A stretch of 64,000 nucleotides of DNA, taken from contig JAYVZE010000179.1 in assembly GCA_043783625.1 (NCBI GenBank), positions 1-64,000 of the forward strand. Direction: 5' to 3'. The translations under genes and the position numbers were made by a program. How positions within the stretch are numbered: the stretch's first letter is position 1; each line of letters begins with the position of its first letter. This DNA comes from JAFDVL01 sp043783625 (GTDB lineage Bacteria > Acidobacteriota > Blastocatellia > RBC074). The notes beneath the pieces are model-generated. The model searched no databases and was not told the DNA's origin. It saw nothing but the letters and a program-made list of their open reading frames with translations. Of the stretch, positions 32,869-41,633 are shown piece by piece.

Positions 32869-34683
32869 GTGAAAAAACATAACAGCGATAGAGTTTCTTT
32901 ATCTCGCCGTGAGTTGATTCGCGGCTCGGCTTGTGCGGTAACTACTGCTGCGCTTTCGGCAATCCCCAATATTGCGAAAACGATTTCTGAAACTGGAAAA
33001 GAAGTTGTCCATGAATTTCCTCTTGGTACGGTGCACTTGACGGGCGGATTGCTCAAACAACAATCTGATCGTATTCACGCGCATTATCTGGCGTTATCTA
33101 ATGACCGATTACTGAAGGTTTTTCGGCAACGGGTTGGGCTACCAGCTCCCGGCGCAGATATGGGTGGTTGGTATGACACGAACGGATTCGTGCCGGGGCT
33201 GACGCTGGGGCAATATATTTCAGGCTTGGCGCGGATAGGGGCAGCCACCGGAGATGAAAATTGTCATCATAAAGTTCGCGCTCTGGTGGCGGGCTTTGGT
33301 GAGTTTCTATCGCAGACGGAAAATCCTTATGCGGGTCAGGGAGCAGAAAAAATGTGGGCGGCGTATGTAATGGATAAATACGTTGTCGGGTTGGTAGATG
33401 CCTATCGGCTGAGCGGAGTCGAGCAGGCGAAAAAAATGCTTCCCGAAGTCATTCAGAAATGTCGTCCTTTTATTTCTCCGGTCAGCAAAGATCGCATCGG
33501 GAAAAAAGATCCGCCTTATGATGAAACGTATGTGTTGCCAGAAAACCTCTTCGCTGCTGCTGAAATTACGGGTGACAGCAAATATTACGACCTCGCTGTT
33601 CATTATTTGTTAGACCGCGAATGGTTCGATCCGCTGGCGGCAGGGAAAAATGTATTGCCGACTAAACACGCATACAGTCATACGATTGCGCTGAGTTCAG
33701 GCGGGCAGGCATATCTGTCAACAGGGAATTCCAAATACAAAAAAGCACTGGAAAATGCGTGGCGATTTATGGAAGTGCAGCGTTTTGCTTCGGGCGGCTG
33801 GGGGCCGGAAGAGCAATTTGTAGAACCCGGTCAGGGAAAATTATTTGAAAGTTTGTCGAATTCTACTGCACATTTTGAAACACCCTGCGGTGCGTATGCT
33901 GATATAAAATTAGCGCGTTACTTAATTCGCCTGACAGGTGATTCTCGCTATGCCGACGGGTTGGAGCGAACGCTTTACAATACAATTCTTGCTACGCGTT
34001 TACCTGATAGCGATGGCGGGTATTCGTACTATTCAAATTATGGAACCAATGCCATCAAGAAATATTATCACCGCAAATGGCCTTGCTGTTCGGGCACGTT
34101 AATACAGGGCGTAGCCGATTATGTGCGCAATATTTATTTTCACGATGAAGATTCGTTGTACGTGAATTTATTTGCTTCTTCGACCGTTCGCTGGAAGCGG
34201 TTGAGCGGCACTGTTTTGATGGAACAAACAACAAATTATCCAGGCGAAGATACCAGCCGAATGGTTATTCGCTCAGGCGGTAAATTTGCGCTCAAAGTGC
34301 GAATTCCCGCGTGGAGCAGCAATGCTACCATTCGCGTCAATGGTCGTGCGGCAACTATTGCCAAAGCTGGTCAATATGCCGTGATGGAGCGTAATTGGAA
34401 AACTGGCGATACGATTGAAATTATAATCCCGCAACCTTTACGAACGCTGGCGATTGACGAAAGTCATCCTGACATCGTTGCGATGATGCGTGGAGCAGTG
34501 ATGTATGTTGGAATTAATCCGTGGGAAGGATTAGCAGAAACAGCCGTAGCAATTCCTTCAGCACTAAGTGCAGTTAAGAGCACTGACACTTATGCGATGC
34601 GCGTTAATAATCAGGATTTAGTTTTTGTACCTTATTTTGATGTGCAACTGGAAAGCTACCAGACATATTTCAAGATAAAGTGA
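32869..34683 (+). CDS. GH127-family glycoside hydrolase (beta-L-arabinofuranosidase-like), Tat-exported
   Basis: 604 residues from GTG 32869, chosen because GAGG precedes it by 6 bases and the Tat signal starts cleanly; a TTG at 32836 is the alternative. The N-terminus SLSRRELIRGSACAVTT is a twin-arginine signal. The (alpha/alpha)6 barrel has the GH127 zinc/catalytic cluster: Glu and Cys in FETPCGAYADIKLAR and the CC pair in KWPCCSGT, where the second is the nucleophile in the Bifidobacterium enzyme. A C-terminal beta domain follows (460-604). It probably trims arabinofuranose or related sugars outside the cytoplasm. Confidence 0.85.
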   Translation: MKKHNSDRVSLSRRELIRGSACAVTTAALSAIPNIAKTISETGKEVVHEFPLGTVHLTGGLLKQQSDRIHAHYLALSNDRLLKVFRQRVGLPAPGADMGGWYDTNGFVPGLTLGQYISGLARIGAATGDENCHHKVRALVAGFGEFLSQTENPYAGQGAEKMWAAYVMDKYVVGLVDAYRLSGVEQAKKMLPEVIQKCRPFISPVSKDRIGKKDPPYDETYVLPENLFAAAEITGDSKYYDLAVHYLLDREWFDPLAAGKNVLPTKHAYSHTIALSSGGQAYLSTGNSKYKKALENAWRFMEVQRFASGGWGPEEQFVEPGQGKLFESLSNSTAHFETPCGAYADIKLARYLIRLTGDSRYADGLERTLYNTILATRLPDSDGGYSYYSNYGTNAIKKYYHRKWPCCSGTLIQGVADYVRNIYFHDEDSLYVNLFASSTVRWKRLSGTVLMEQTTNYPGEDTSRMVIRSGGKFALKVRIPAWSSNATIRVNGRAATIAKAGQYAVMERNWKTGDTIEIIIPQPLRTLAIDESHPDIVAMMRGAVMYVGINPWEGLAETAVAIPSALSAVKSTDTYAMRVNNQDLVFVPYFDVQLESYQTYFKIK

Positions 34684-34689
34684 GAAAAA

Positions 34690-35268
34690 CTATTTTCTAC
34701 TGCCGGGTTTGATCGCAGTTGTTCCTTCCTGGCACATCGGACATTCTTCAGCTTTGTAACTTGGTACTTCCAGCGTCGCCAGCGCATGACGCGGTACGCC
34801 TAAATCTACTGCGCCGTTGCTACGGTCAATTAATGAACCTGCTCCCACAACTATGCCGCCGAGAGCGTTGACGACTTCCATGACTTCACGGGTCGAGCCT
34901 CCGGTGGTGACGACATCTTCCACAACAAAACATTTTTCGCCGGAAGCGATTTGAAATCCGCGCCGCAGCGTCATTGTTTCCTGTCGTTCGGTGAATAAAG
35001 CTCGAACGCCGAGGGCGCGGGCGACTTCGTGCGCGACTACGACGCCGCCGAGAGCGGGCGCGATGACTAAATCAATGTGTCCAATGCGTTCATCGGCTTT
35101 GGCTTTGGCAGCTAAAATGGAACAGAGCTTTTCCGCCGTCGCGGGATTTTGCATGACTAAGGCGCATTGTAAATAACGCGAACTGTGCAAGCCGGAGGAG
35201 AGTAAAAAATGTCCGGTGAGTAACGCGCCGCTGTCGGAAAATATTTGTAAAACTTCTTCGTTAGTCAT
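34690..35268 (-). CDS. pyrE: Orotate phosphoribosyltransferase
   Basis: 192 residues from ATG 35268; the frame stays open upstream but through a fold-back repeat, so longer starts are unlikely. It catalyses orotate plus PRPP to OMP in pyrimidine synthesis. The PRPP-binding motif is CFVVEDVVTTGGSTREV. HFLLSSGLHSSRYLQC is the N-terminal orotate-site block, and the TERQETMTLRRGFQ loop carries the catalytic lysine position (here replaced by Thr/Met near that site, worth checking). The C-terminal CPMCQEG is a feature of the longer PyrE subtype. Confidence 0.93.
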   Translation of the reverse strand: MTNEEVLQIFSDSGALLTGHFLLSSGLHSSRYLQCALVMQNPATAEKLCSILAAKAKADERIGHIDLVIAPALGGVVVAHEVARALGVRALFTERQETMTLRRGFQIASGEKCFVVEDVVTTGGSTREVMEVVNALGGIVVGAGSLIDRSNGAVDLGVPRHALATLEVPSYKAEECPMCQEGTTAIKPGSRK

Positions 35269-35289
35269 CTTGATTATAGAATTTTTTTG

Positions 35290-35360
35290 AACCACAAAAA
35301 GCGCAAAAGACGCAAAAAAGAAATTCAAGGTGTCTGTGCTTTTTGCGCTTCTTGTGGTTT
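35290..35360. repeat. Fold-back repeat between pyrE and the FabF-like gene
   Basis: AACCACAAAAAGCGCAAAA and TTTTGCGCTTCTTGTGGTT are near-perfect complements around a 33-base centre. Both flanking genes are on the minus strand, so it may stop FabF-like transcription. Confidence 0.7.
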
Positions 35361-35366
35361 CACTTT

Positions 35367-36638
35367 TTATTCGTTCGTAAATTTTCGTACAACTAAAGCC
35401 GAATTTTTCGATCCAAAGCCAATGCAATTGCACAGCGCAGTTTTGATTTCTCCAGCGCGTGATTGGTTTGGAACGTAGTCCAGATCGCATTCGGGATCGG
35501 CTTCATCAAGGTTAATCGTCGGCGGCAGGAATCCGTTCATCATTCCGCCAATGGTCGCAGCTAAGCCTGCGGCTCCTGACGCGCCTTGCGGATGCCCGAT
35601 TAATGATTTCGTTGCACTCATCGGAATTTTGTACGCCGTATCGCCAAATGCAATTTTAATGGCGCGTGTTTCAATGCGGTCATTCAAATCTGTCGCTGTA
35701 CCGTGCAGGTTAATGTAATCAATTTCATCAATGGAAACTCCGGCATCAGCAAGAGCCATTCCCATTGCACGGGCGGGTTCAATTCCTGATTCATCAAGAC
35801 GCACACGATGATGCGCATCGCAGGTTGAGCCGTAGCCAATAATTTCGGCATAAATCCTGGCTCCACGATTCACGGCGTGTTCGTATTCTTCTAAGACAAA
35901 TAGATAAGAACCTTCGCCCACGACAAATCCATCACGTCCTTTGCAAAATGGACGGGAAGCGCGATGCGGTTCTTCATTCCATGAAGGCGTCATCAGCCTC
36001 ATCATGCAGAAGCCAAGCATAATACTGTGCGCGAGCGGAGCATCTACGCCACCGGAAAGAATCGTTTTGATTTTGCCGAGCTGAATATTTTGGACTGCGT
36101 AATTCAACGCATCAGTCGAAGACGTACAACCCGTCGAAACCAAGTGGCTGAATCCTTTTAATCCATACGCCATGGAAATTTCGCTGGGTAGCGAACCCGG
36201 CGTTGCAGTTGGAATAGAATAGATACTGGCTTTCTTGGCTTCGTTTTCAAAATAGTAGCGATATTGTTTCTCAACGAAACTTAAACTGGCGCCACCGCTG
36301 CCGAGAACTACGCCAATGCCTCGGCGATCATCCAGTTCCATTTCTTTTGGATTGATTCCCGCATCTGCAAAAGCTAATCCTGCGCCTGCAATTCCGTACG
36401 CGACTGCTGGAGAAACATGCTGACGGTCTTTGGGGGGGATGAAATCATCTGCATTGAAATTTCGGACTTCGCCGGCAATACGCACCGGTAAATCAGAAAC
36501 ATCAAATCTAGTAATAGGGCTGACACCGCTGATGCCTGCCTGAATGGATTGCCAGTATAAATCTTTGCCTGAACCGTACGGGCTGATGCTGCCGATTCCC
36601 GTGATAACTACGCGACGTAGCATTTGATTAGATGCCAT
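35367..36638 (-). CDS. Beta-ketoacyl-ACP synthase II-type enzyme
   Basis: 423 residues. It has the thiolase-fold catalytic triad of KAS I/II: Cys171 in STGCTSSTDAL, His312 in NLHGTATDLND, His348 with Lys344 in TKSLIGHPQGASGA. The C-terminal GFGSKNSALVV block is also standard. It elongates acyl-ACP by decarboxylative condensation with malonyl-ACP. It is similar to FabF, but the gene stands alone, without acpP or fabG, so a secondary role (for example a polyketide or lipid-specific KAS) cannot be ruled out. No symbol is given for that reason. Confidence 0.88.
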   Translation of the reverse strand: MASNQMLRRVVITGIGSISPYGSGKDLYWQSIQAGISGVSPITRFDVSDLPVRIAGEVRNFNADDFIPPKDRQHVSPAVAYGIAGAGLAFADAGINPKEMELDDRRGIGVVLGSGGASLSFVEKQYRYYFENEAKKASIYSIPTATPGSLPSEISMAYGLKGFSHLVSTGCTSSTDALNYAVQNIQLGKIKTILSGGVDAPLAHSIMLGFCMMRLMTPSWNEEPHRASRPFCKGRDGFVVGEGSYLFVLEEYEHAVNRGARIYAEIIGYGSTCDAHHRVRLDESGIEPARAMGMALADAGVSIDEIDYINLHGTATDLNDRIETRAIKIAFGDTAYKIPMSATKSLIGHPQGASGAAGLAATIGGMMNGFLPPTINLDEADPECDLDYVPNQSRAGEIKTALCNCIGFGSKNSALVVRKFTNE

Positions 36639-36763
36639 AGTGAATTTGGACCTCAGAATTATTAGATGTACGACCTGCTAAATATACAAGCTAACACCTT
36701 TGACTGCAAAATGATTGGGAATGAAAAATGAGAAGTTAAATTGAAGATTATCCGAAAAGTGAT

Positions 36764-36808
36764 GTCAACATTTGATGACACTGCTTCAAGGTGTCATCAA
36801 ATGTTGAC
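36764..36808 (+). promoter_or_regulatory. Perfect 18-bp inverted repeat, candidate enhancer site
   Basis: Arms 36764-36781 and 36791-36808 are exact reverse complements around 9 bases, with TGACAC and GTGTCA at the centre. It lies about 140-185 bp upstream of the -24/-12 promoter at 36950, a usual distance for a sigma-54 activator site. A partial copy, TGTGACA...TGTCTGTCA, follows at about 36810-36830. Confidence 0.6.
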
Positions 36809-36949
36809 TGTGACAAAAAATGTCTGTCATCTTTTGGAGACACTAGGATAGATCAAAAAGCCAGCCAAGGCCGGTTGTGATTGTTATTTGTATAAATAAG
36901 TGCTTTATTTATAAATATTTATGTGTTGTTGGGCAAGTGTTACGGATTT

Positions 36950-36966
36950 GTGGCACGGTCATTGCA
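36950..36966 (+). promoter_or_regulatory. Perfect sigma-54 promoter for a non-coding transcript
   Basis: The plus strand reads GTGGCACGGTCATTGCA. TGGCACG, four bases, TTGCA matches the -24/-12 consensus completely. Transcription should start near 36978. The first plausible coding start downstream is almost 800 bases away, so it drives RNA rather than a close gene. Confidence 0.85.
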
Positions 36967-36977
36967 CTACCTATAGC

Positions 36978-37682
36978 GCAGACGAGAGATGAAGAAGATA
37001 AAAAAGACGATCTTTGATTATTAATCTTTAGAAATTCTTTCGTAGCAGGGAAGGCGTTCTTGACGCGCAAATCCTCCTCACACCTAATAAACACCTCACC
37101 TGGTTATTAGTTGGATTTGAGGCTCGGAACGCTTCCCGGCTATTTTCTGTGAATCAGGAAAGCGCCTTGGAATTATTTACGCATTTATAATCATCCTCAC
37201 ACTTTTGCTGATAGTTCTTCACCAACTATCAGCAATGATTATCACTCTGATGCGCTTTCCTGCAAGATTTTGAGTTAGGAGTTTTGCTCCTCTTGATCTT
37301 GTAGCTGCTGGCTAGAAAGGACACGGGGGTCGGATTTTAGTTGCAGTTACATACTTCGATTCGCAGGTCGCGCTAATTTGGAGAACGGGGCACACCACAT
37401 TAGCGTGGCTTGTGAATCGGAACTAAACAAGAGAGTTGAGCAACCCTGATTGATAACAAGTTTTATAAGGTTTTTAGGTAAGGCATCCCAGGCCGAACCC
37501 GCTGCTAGCTGAGCAGACCCCAAATCTGACTTACGGTGGCATTGAGCCTCTCCCAGAAACGACCGCTATTAGGATTCTTCCTGCTTAGAATCCGGGAGGC
37601 TCACAAGACAAAAGCCAGCAATGGCGCTAAAATTGTCCTCACCCCAGCAGCAGATTAAGCGTAAGCAAATCTGCTGCTTTTG
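36978..37682 (+). ncRNA. Large structured non-coding RNA under sigma-54 control
   Basis: About 700 bases without a plausible gene but with a chain of strong hairpins. H1 is 37048-37137 (12-bp outer, 7-bp and 7-bp inner helices). H2 is 37155-37262 (11, 8 and 12 bp, all perfect). Then come an AAGAT/AGGAG hairpin at 37264-37300, H4 at about 37358-37420 (CGATTCGCA/TGTGAATCG and CGCTAAT/ATTAGCG), and H5 at 37545-37603 (GAGCCTC/GAGGCTC with GGATTCT/AGAATCC). The last is an 11-bp terminator helix. H1 and H2 share architecture, and both carry TCCTCACAC in the same junction. I could not match it to RNase P, tmRNA, 6S or SRP RNA. It is inferred to be a regulatory RNA. Confidence 0.7.
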
Positions 37683-37684
37683 CG
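37646..37684 (+). terminator. Intrinsic terminator of the sigma-54 RNA
   Basis: AGCAGCAGATT (37646-37656) and AATCTGCTGCT (37668-37678) form an 11-bp stem, followed by TTTTGCGTTT. It lies about 90 bases before the SbcD-like gene. Confidence 0.85.
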
Positions 37685-37774
37685 TTTGGCGGCAGATTTT
37701 ATCCTCCAGATTCTCATTCAAAATTATGCTAAGCTATAACTCGTTTCCATTTCACGAAAAGAGAGTTCAGCGCG

Positions 37775-39094
37775 ATGGCAAAATTTCTTCATATTGCAGA
37801 TATTCATTTAGGCATCAGTCGGTATCGGCGTTTTAGTACGGCAGACCGGACACGCGATTTTTTTGCTGCCTGGGATGATTGCATTAATAAATATGCCATT
37901 GAAGAAGCCGTAGATTTTGTGCTCATCGCAGGAGATTTTTTTGATACTCGGCGAGTTGAACCACAAGGCATGAATCATGCAATGTTCAGCCTGATGAAAT
38001 TAAAATCCAACGGAATCCCCGTCATCGTCATTGAAGGAAACCATGATCAGCGTGAATCAACGATTCAATTTAGCTGGCTTCGTAGCCTTTCAAAATGGGG
38101 TTTTATCAAATTATTAGAACCGCTTGATGATGAAGCAGGGAATCTGAATTTAAAAGCCTGGGATGATGAAGCAAAAAGTGGTTCCTATGTGGATATAAAA
38201 ACCACCGATAGTAATTTTCGGATTTTTGGCACGACCTGGTATGGCGCGACAGTGGCGAAACAGCTTCCGGCGTTGGTGGATGAAATCGGAAAAATCAGGC
38301 TTGCCGAACATTTCAATATCATGATGCTGCACACCGATGTCGAAGGTCAGCTCAATCGTCATATTCCAGGGCTTCCAGTGGCAAAAATCAACGCATTGAA
38401 ATCTGTCGTAGATTATCTCGCGCTGGGACACACCCATAAAAACTTTGAAATTGACGGCTGGGTTTACAATCCCGGCTCGCTGGAAGCCTGTAGCATTGAT
38501 GAATATGACAACATTCGTGGAGCCTATTTAGTCGAAGTCAAAGACGGCAAGCATGAAGCCAGATTAATGCGGGATTATCGGCAGCGTCCGTTTGTCCGTC
38601 TAAAATTTGAAGTTAATGGAAAAGTTGAACCTGAAGAATTACGTGAAGCTTTGTGGCTACAATTGCGAGGGGAGGTAACTCCGCATAATCTGGAAAATGA
38701 TTCAACACTGGCTCCGGTACTTGAACTGACGCTGACCGGACAGCTTGGATTTAAAACTTCACTACTAGAGTTAAATCAGCTCCGCGAAGAAATCAAAGCT
38801 GAATTTCACCCATTTATTTGTATTGTCAGGGACAATACAATTCCGGTGGAATACGCTGTCGCCACCGGAACTACTGAACATCACTCCCGCGAAGACCGGG
38901 AACGCCGGGTGCTTGAAAGCTTAATCGCCAGAGACGCACGCTTTCAGGCTTCAGCCGCTGAAATGACAGAATTGATGATGGAGGCCAAACGTCTGGCCAT
39001 TGCGGAAGAGCATCCTGAAAAAATTACAACTCTGATTGAGCAACGTCTAGCTCTGATTAAATCTAAAGGTGCCGAAAACCAGTCGGTCACTTAG
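37775..39094 (+). CDS. SbcD/Mre11-like DNA repair metallophosphoesterase
   Basis: 439 residues. Calcineurin-type metal-site motifs are in order: HIADIHLG (D-x-H), LIAGDFFDTRRVEP (GD), VIEGNHDQR (GNHD), MMLHTDVEG and LALGHTHKNFE (GHxH). A beta-rich capping domain and helical tail follow (300-439). The family cuts DNA ends together with an SbcC-type ATPase, but no SbcC gene is adjacent, so the partner is elsewhere or it works alone. A minus-10-like region and GAGAG ribosome binding site lie just below the ncRNA terminator. Confidence 0.85.
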   Translation: MAKFLHIADIHLGISRYRRFSTADRTRDFFAAWDDCINKYAIEEAVDFVLIAGDFFDTRRVEPQGMNHAMFSLMKLKSNGIPVIVIEGNHDQRESTIQFSWLRSLSKWGFIKLLEPLDDEAGNLNLKAWDDEAKSGSYVDIKTTDSNFRIFGTTWYGATVAKQLPALVDEIGKIRLAEHFNIMMLHTDVEGQLNRHIPGLPVAKINALKSVVDYLALGHTHKNFEIDGWVYNPGSLEACSIDEYDNIRGAYLVEVKDGKHEARLMRDYRQRPFVRLKFEVNGKVEPEELREALWLQLRGEVTPHNLENDSTLAPVLELTLTGQLGFKTSLLELNQLREEIKAEFHPFICIVRDNTIPVEYAVATGTTEHHSREDRERRVLESLIARDARFQASAAEMTELMMEAKRLAIAEEHPEKITTLIEQRLALIKSKGAENQSVT

Positions 39095-39259
39095 AGAAAA
39101 TGACGGGGCTGGAATTTCTATCTGGCAATTCGAGGTAAATTCGTAGACAATGATTTCTGCCTATGCTTGGAGGCTGGCTGACGTTCCTGTTCCCACCGAA
39201 CGATCAGCAAACACTACATTATTTGATTCCAGGAATTTTATCCCCGCACTTGCGTTGTT
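39095..39259. other. Short gap between the SbcD-like and GT2 genes
   Basis: 165 bases with no supported feature; an overlapping small frame here is not convincing. Confidence 0.3.
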
Positions 39260-40537
39260 ATGGAAACCGCTTTCACTATTTTAATTTTCCTTGTTCTTGC
39301 CCAAAGCTTTACGGCCTTATTTGCCGTCATCCGCTTAACGCGCTATGTCTGGCGTTCGCTCTCACAATCGGGTGAGCGGTATGTTCCTAAAACTGCCTTA
39401 ATTGTTCCGTGTAAAGGGCTTGAGCCTGATTTTAATGAAAATATTATTGCTTATTTAGCGCAGGATTATCGTCATTATGAGCTGATTTTCGTCACCGAAA
39501 GCGAAGCTGATCCGGCGTATCAGGTGATTCGCCGAATCCTTCAGGAAAGCAGCCGTTCCGCCTGGTTAGTCACTGCCGGTGAAGCACATAATCGTGGACA
39601 AAAAGTTCATAATCTTTGCGCCGCACTCGACATGCTGGATTCAGTAGATCGTAAAACAGAGGTTCTCGTTTTTGCGGATTCGGATGCTCGACCTGATGCG
39701 TACTGGTTGCGCGATCTGGTGGCTCCGTTGTCTGATCCGAAAGTAGGGGCTACGACTGGATTTAGGTGGTACCTGCCACAAGGAGGCTTTGCGTCGCAGC
39801 TTTTATCGGTCTGGAATTCCGGTGCGCTTAGTTTATTAGGAGAAAACTCATCGTTTGCGTGGGGCGGTTCGACGGCGATCAATCGTGATACGTTTGAAGC
39901 CCTCAAGATCAAACAGCATTGGGAAAGCGGAGCCGTCAGCGATGATTATGTTTTGACCAAGCGCGTCCAGGCTGAAGGACTGAAAATTAAGTTCGTTCCG
40001 CAATGCCTGATGGCTTCTGAAGGCTGGGTGAGTTTCCGCCAACTGCTGGAATTCACGACGCGCCAGATGATTATCACGCGAGTTTATGCTCCACAGGTCT
40101 GGACTGTCGCCGCTATCGTCCATACGCTTTTTAATTTTTCATTTTGGGGTGGCTTACTTTTTTGTGCGCTGGGAAAGGATACTGTAGGGCTTCTTCTGCC
40201 GATGTTAATTGTAACGTGTGGTCTGGGTTCGTTGACGGGAATGCTTCGGGCGTATCTGGCTTCGCGGCTGCTGCCTGAAGAGTATCAGGATCAATTTAAG
40301 TCTACGCGCTGGGCTTCCGCGTTGCTGAGTCCGCTGGTTTCGTTGATTTATTTGTATAATTTAGGAGCTTCCTTGCGAACCAGAAAAATTTTGTGGCGCG
40401 GGATTGGCTACGAACTGATAACAGCCAAAGACACTGTTATTTGGCAGCGCCCGGAACCAATTTATGCGAATGGAAAGCCCGAAAAACAAGCCACTCCATC
40501 AGGAGCAACCGCACGTTCACGGTCATTAGATTCGTGA
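39260..40537 (+). CDS. Membrane glycosyltransferase family 2 (ceramide glucosyltransferase-like)
   Basis: 425 residues. One N-terminal helix (5-28) is followed by a GT-A catalytic domain: TALIVPCKGLEP, VLVFADSDARPD (the DxD metal site), SDDYVLTKRVQ (catalytic acidic pair) and RQMIITRVY as the (Q/R)xxRW-like motif. At least three C-terminal helices (about 285-395) complete it. The topology matches the GT21/HpnI group acting on lipid acceptors. Acceptor and sugar are unknown. Confidence 0.82.
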   Translation: METAFTILIFLVLAQSFTALFAVIRLTRYVWRSLSQSGERYVPKTALIVPCKGLEPDFNENIIAYLAQDYRHYELIFVTESEADPAYQVIRRILQESSRSAWLVTAGEAHNRGQKVHNLCAALDMLDSVDRKTEVLVFADSDARPDAYWLRDLVAPLSDPKVGATTGFRWYLPQGGFASQLLSVWNSGALSLLGENSSFAWGGSTAINRDTFEALKIKQHWESGAVSDDYVLTKRVQAEGLKIKFVPQCLMASEGWVSFRQLLEFTTRQMIITRVYAPQVWTVAAIVHTLFNFSFWGGLLFCALGKDTVGLLLPMLIVTCGLGSLTGMLRAYLASRLLPEEYQDQFKSTRWASALLSPLVSLIYLYNLGASLRTRKILWRGIGYELITAKDTVIWQRPEPIYANGKPEKQATPSGATARSRSLDS

Positions 40538-40554
40538 AAAATGACGAAAAGCGG

Positions 40555-40583
40555 TTGACACAATTCGCTGCTTTTTGTATTCT
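40555..40583 (+). promoter_or_regulatory. Sigma-70 promoter of tRNA-Asn
   Basis: TTGACA at 40555-40560, 17-base spacer, TATTCT at 40578-40583. The start would fall about 18 bases before the tRNA. Confidence 0.75.
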
Positions 40584-40602
40584 CACGCTCGCCTTTCAAG
40601 GC

Positions 40603-40684
<82 letters not shown>

Positions 40685-40788
40685 AAAATCAATTGTTTGC
40701 AGCCGTTCATTTTTCCCGAACGGTTGCAAACAACACAATCCGCAACACACTAATTTTTTTCTTTCCTTTCTCATTTCAATTAAATCTT

Positions 40789-41007
40789 TCAAGCTGCTTT
40801 TTTCTCACGAAGAATTTTTCGTAGTGCTTCGTTGACGGCTTCAGAAGTCGGAAATGCTTCGGCTACATCCGGGGCAAGTGTGACGGTACATAGTTCTACT
40901 TTTTTGCCGCGCCTGAATATTTCCCAGCGGTTGAAATCCGTTTCCGGCTCGACATCATCATTGAGGTCGAAATTGTCGTCTTCAAGCAAAGTAATTTTCT
41001 TGTTCAT
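40789..41007 (-). CDS. brnA: BrnA-type antitoxin
   Basis: 72 residues, acidic N-terminus (LEDDNFDLNDDVEPETD), then a short DNA-binding-like C-terminal part ending ALRKILREKKAA. It overlaps the upstream BrnT gene by 26 bases, the normal toxin-then-antitoxin order of BrnTA operons. BrnA neutralises BrnT and represses its own promoter. The assignment depends on the neighbour as much as on its own sequence. Confidence 0.72.
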   Translation of the reverse strand: MNKKITLLEDDNFDLNDDVEPETDFNRWEIFRRGKKVELCTVTLAPDVAEAFPTSEAVNEALRKILREKKAA

Positions 41008-41269
41008 ATCTTTCTCTTTCTGAGGCAGTCGCCAGTCTTGCCGAAATGAGGCGCATTACATTCGATTGTGGCTGGGTGTAGACCACAAGCAACAACCGCC
41101 CTTGATCTGATCTGCCGATACATCTGAATCGTTCCTCGCCAATGGAATGAAGCGTATCGCGCAAGCTGAATTGAAAGTCGTCATCAAAAACCGTAGACGC
41201 TTCATCAAATGAAACGCCGTGTTTGGTCAGATTGCTTTCCGCTTTCGCCGGATACCATTCAAATTTCAT
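40982..41269 (-). CDS. brnT: BrnT-family RNase toxin
   Basis: 95 residues. The DUF497/BrnT pattern is clear: MKFEWYPAKAESNLTKHGVSFDEA at the N-terminus (residues 1-24), then DTLHSIGEERFRCIG, LLVVYTQ and RLISARLATASERERYE. The RelE-like fold degrades cytoplasmic RNA and halts growth. The pair probably stabilises the integrated element. Confidence 0.9.
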   Translation of the reverse strand: MKFEWYPAKAESNLTKHGVSFDEASTVFDDDFQFSLRDTLHSIGEERFRCIGRSDQGRLLLVVYTQPQSNVMRLISARLATASERERYEQENYFA

Positions 41270-41291
41270 CGCTTCGATTCACTGGATACTG

Positions 41292-41633
41292 CTATGCCTT
41301 TTGCAATTCTTTCGTGTCCTCGATTTGACGGACACGCGCTTTGACATGCACTAAGTCACGGATATGAGCATCAAGTCTTGCGTCCATATCTTCAACGTGG
41401 ATTTCAATGTTGGCTAAGCGTTGGTCTACGCGGTCAACTTTTTCTTCAAGCCGTGTCAACGATGAAGTGTTGGCATCAATGCGTTGCCGCAGATCAACAT
41501 ATCGTTGCCGGGAATCTTCCGTCATAGTCCCCATTTGCTCCATCAATGATGATCGAAAGGAATTCACCAAATCAATGAGATGGTCAAGCTTCTGGTCGGT
41601 GCTTAAAGGCGGTAATTCTTCGGTCGTATTCAT
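41292..41633 (-). CDS. Small coiled-coil protein of the element
   Basis: 113 residues, nearly all helical, with repeated heptads (LTRLEEKVDRVDQRLANIEI). It overlaps the upstream excisionase-like gene by four bases (ATGA). The function is unknown; it looks like a structural or regulatory oligomeriser. Confidence 0.65.
   Translation of the reverse strand: MNTTEELPPLSTDQKLDHLIDLVNSFRSSLMEQMGTMTEDSRQRYVDLRQRIDANTSSLTRLEEKVDRVDQRLANIEIHVEDMDARLDAHIRDLVHVKARVRQIEDTKELQKA

Noticed and set aside
35285..35490. N-terminal extension of PyrE
   Set aside because: The frame is open only through a fold-back repeat and into the FabF-like gene; PyrE homologues start near 35268.
36978..37682. RNase P RNA, tmRNA, 6S or SRP RNA
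   Set aside because: None of the conserved segments I would expect (P4 region, tRNA-like ends, long central bubble) is visible; the junction motif TCCTCAC is not part of those RNAs.
37621..37836. A 71-residue protein start at 37621
   Set aside because: It runs through the terminator stem of the ncRNA and into the SbcD-like gene; no ribosome binding site and no family.
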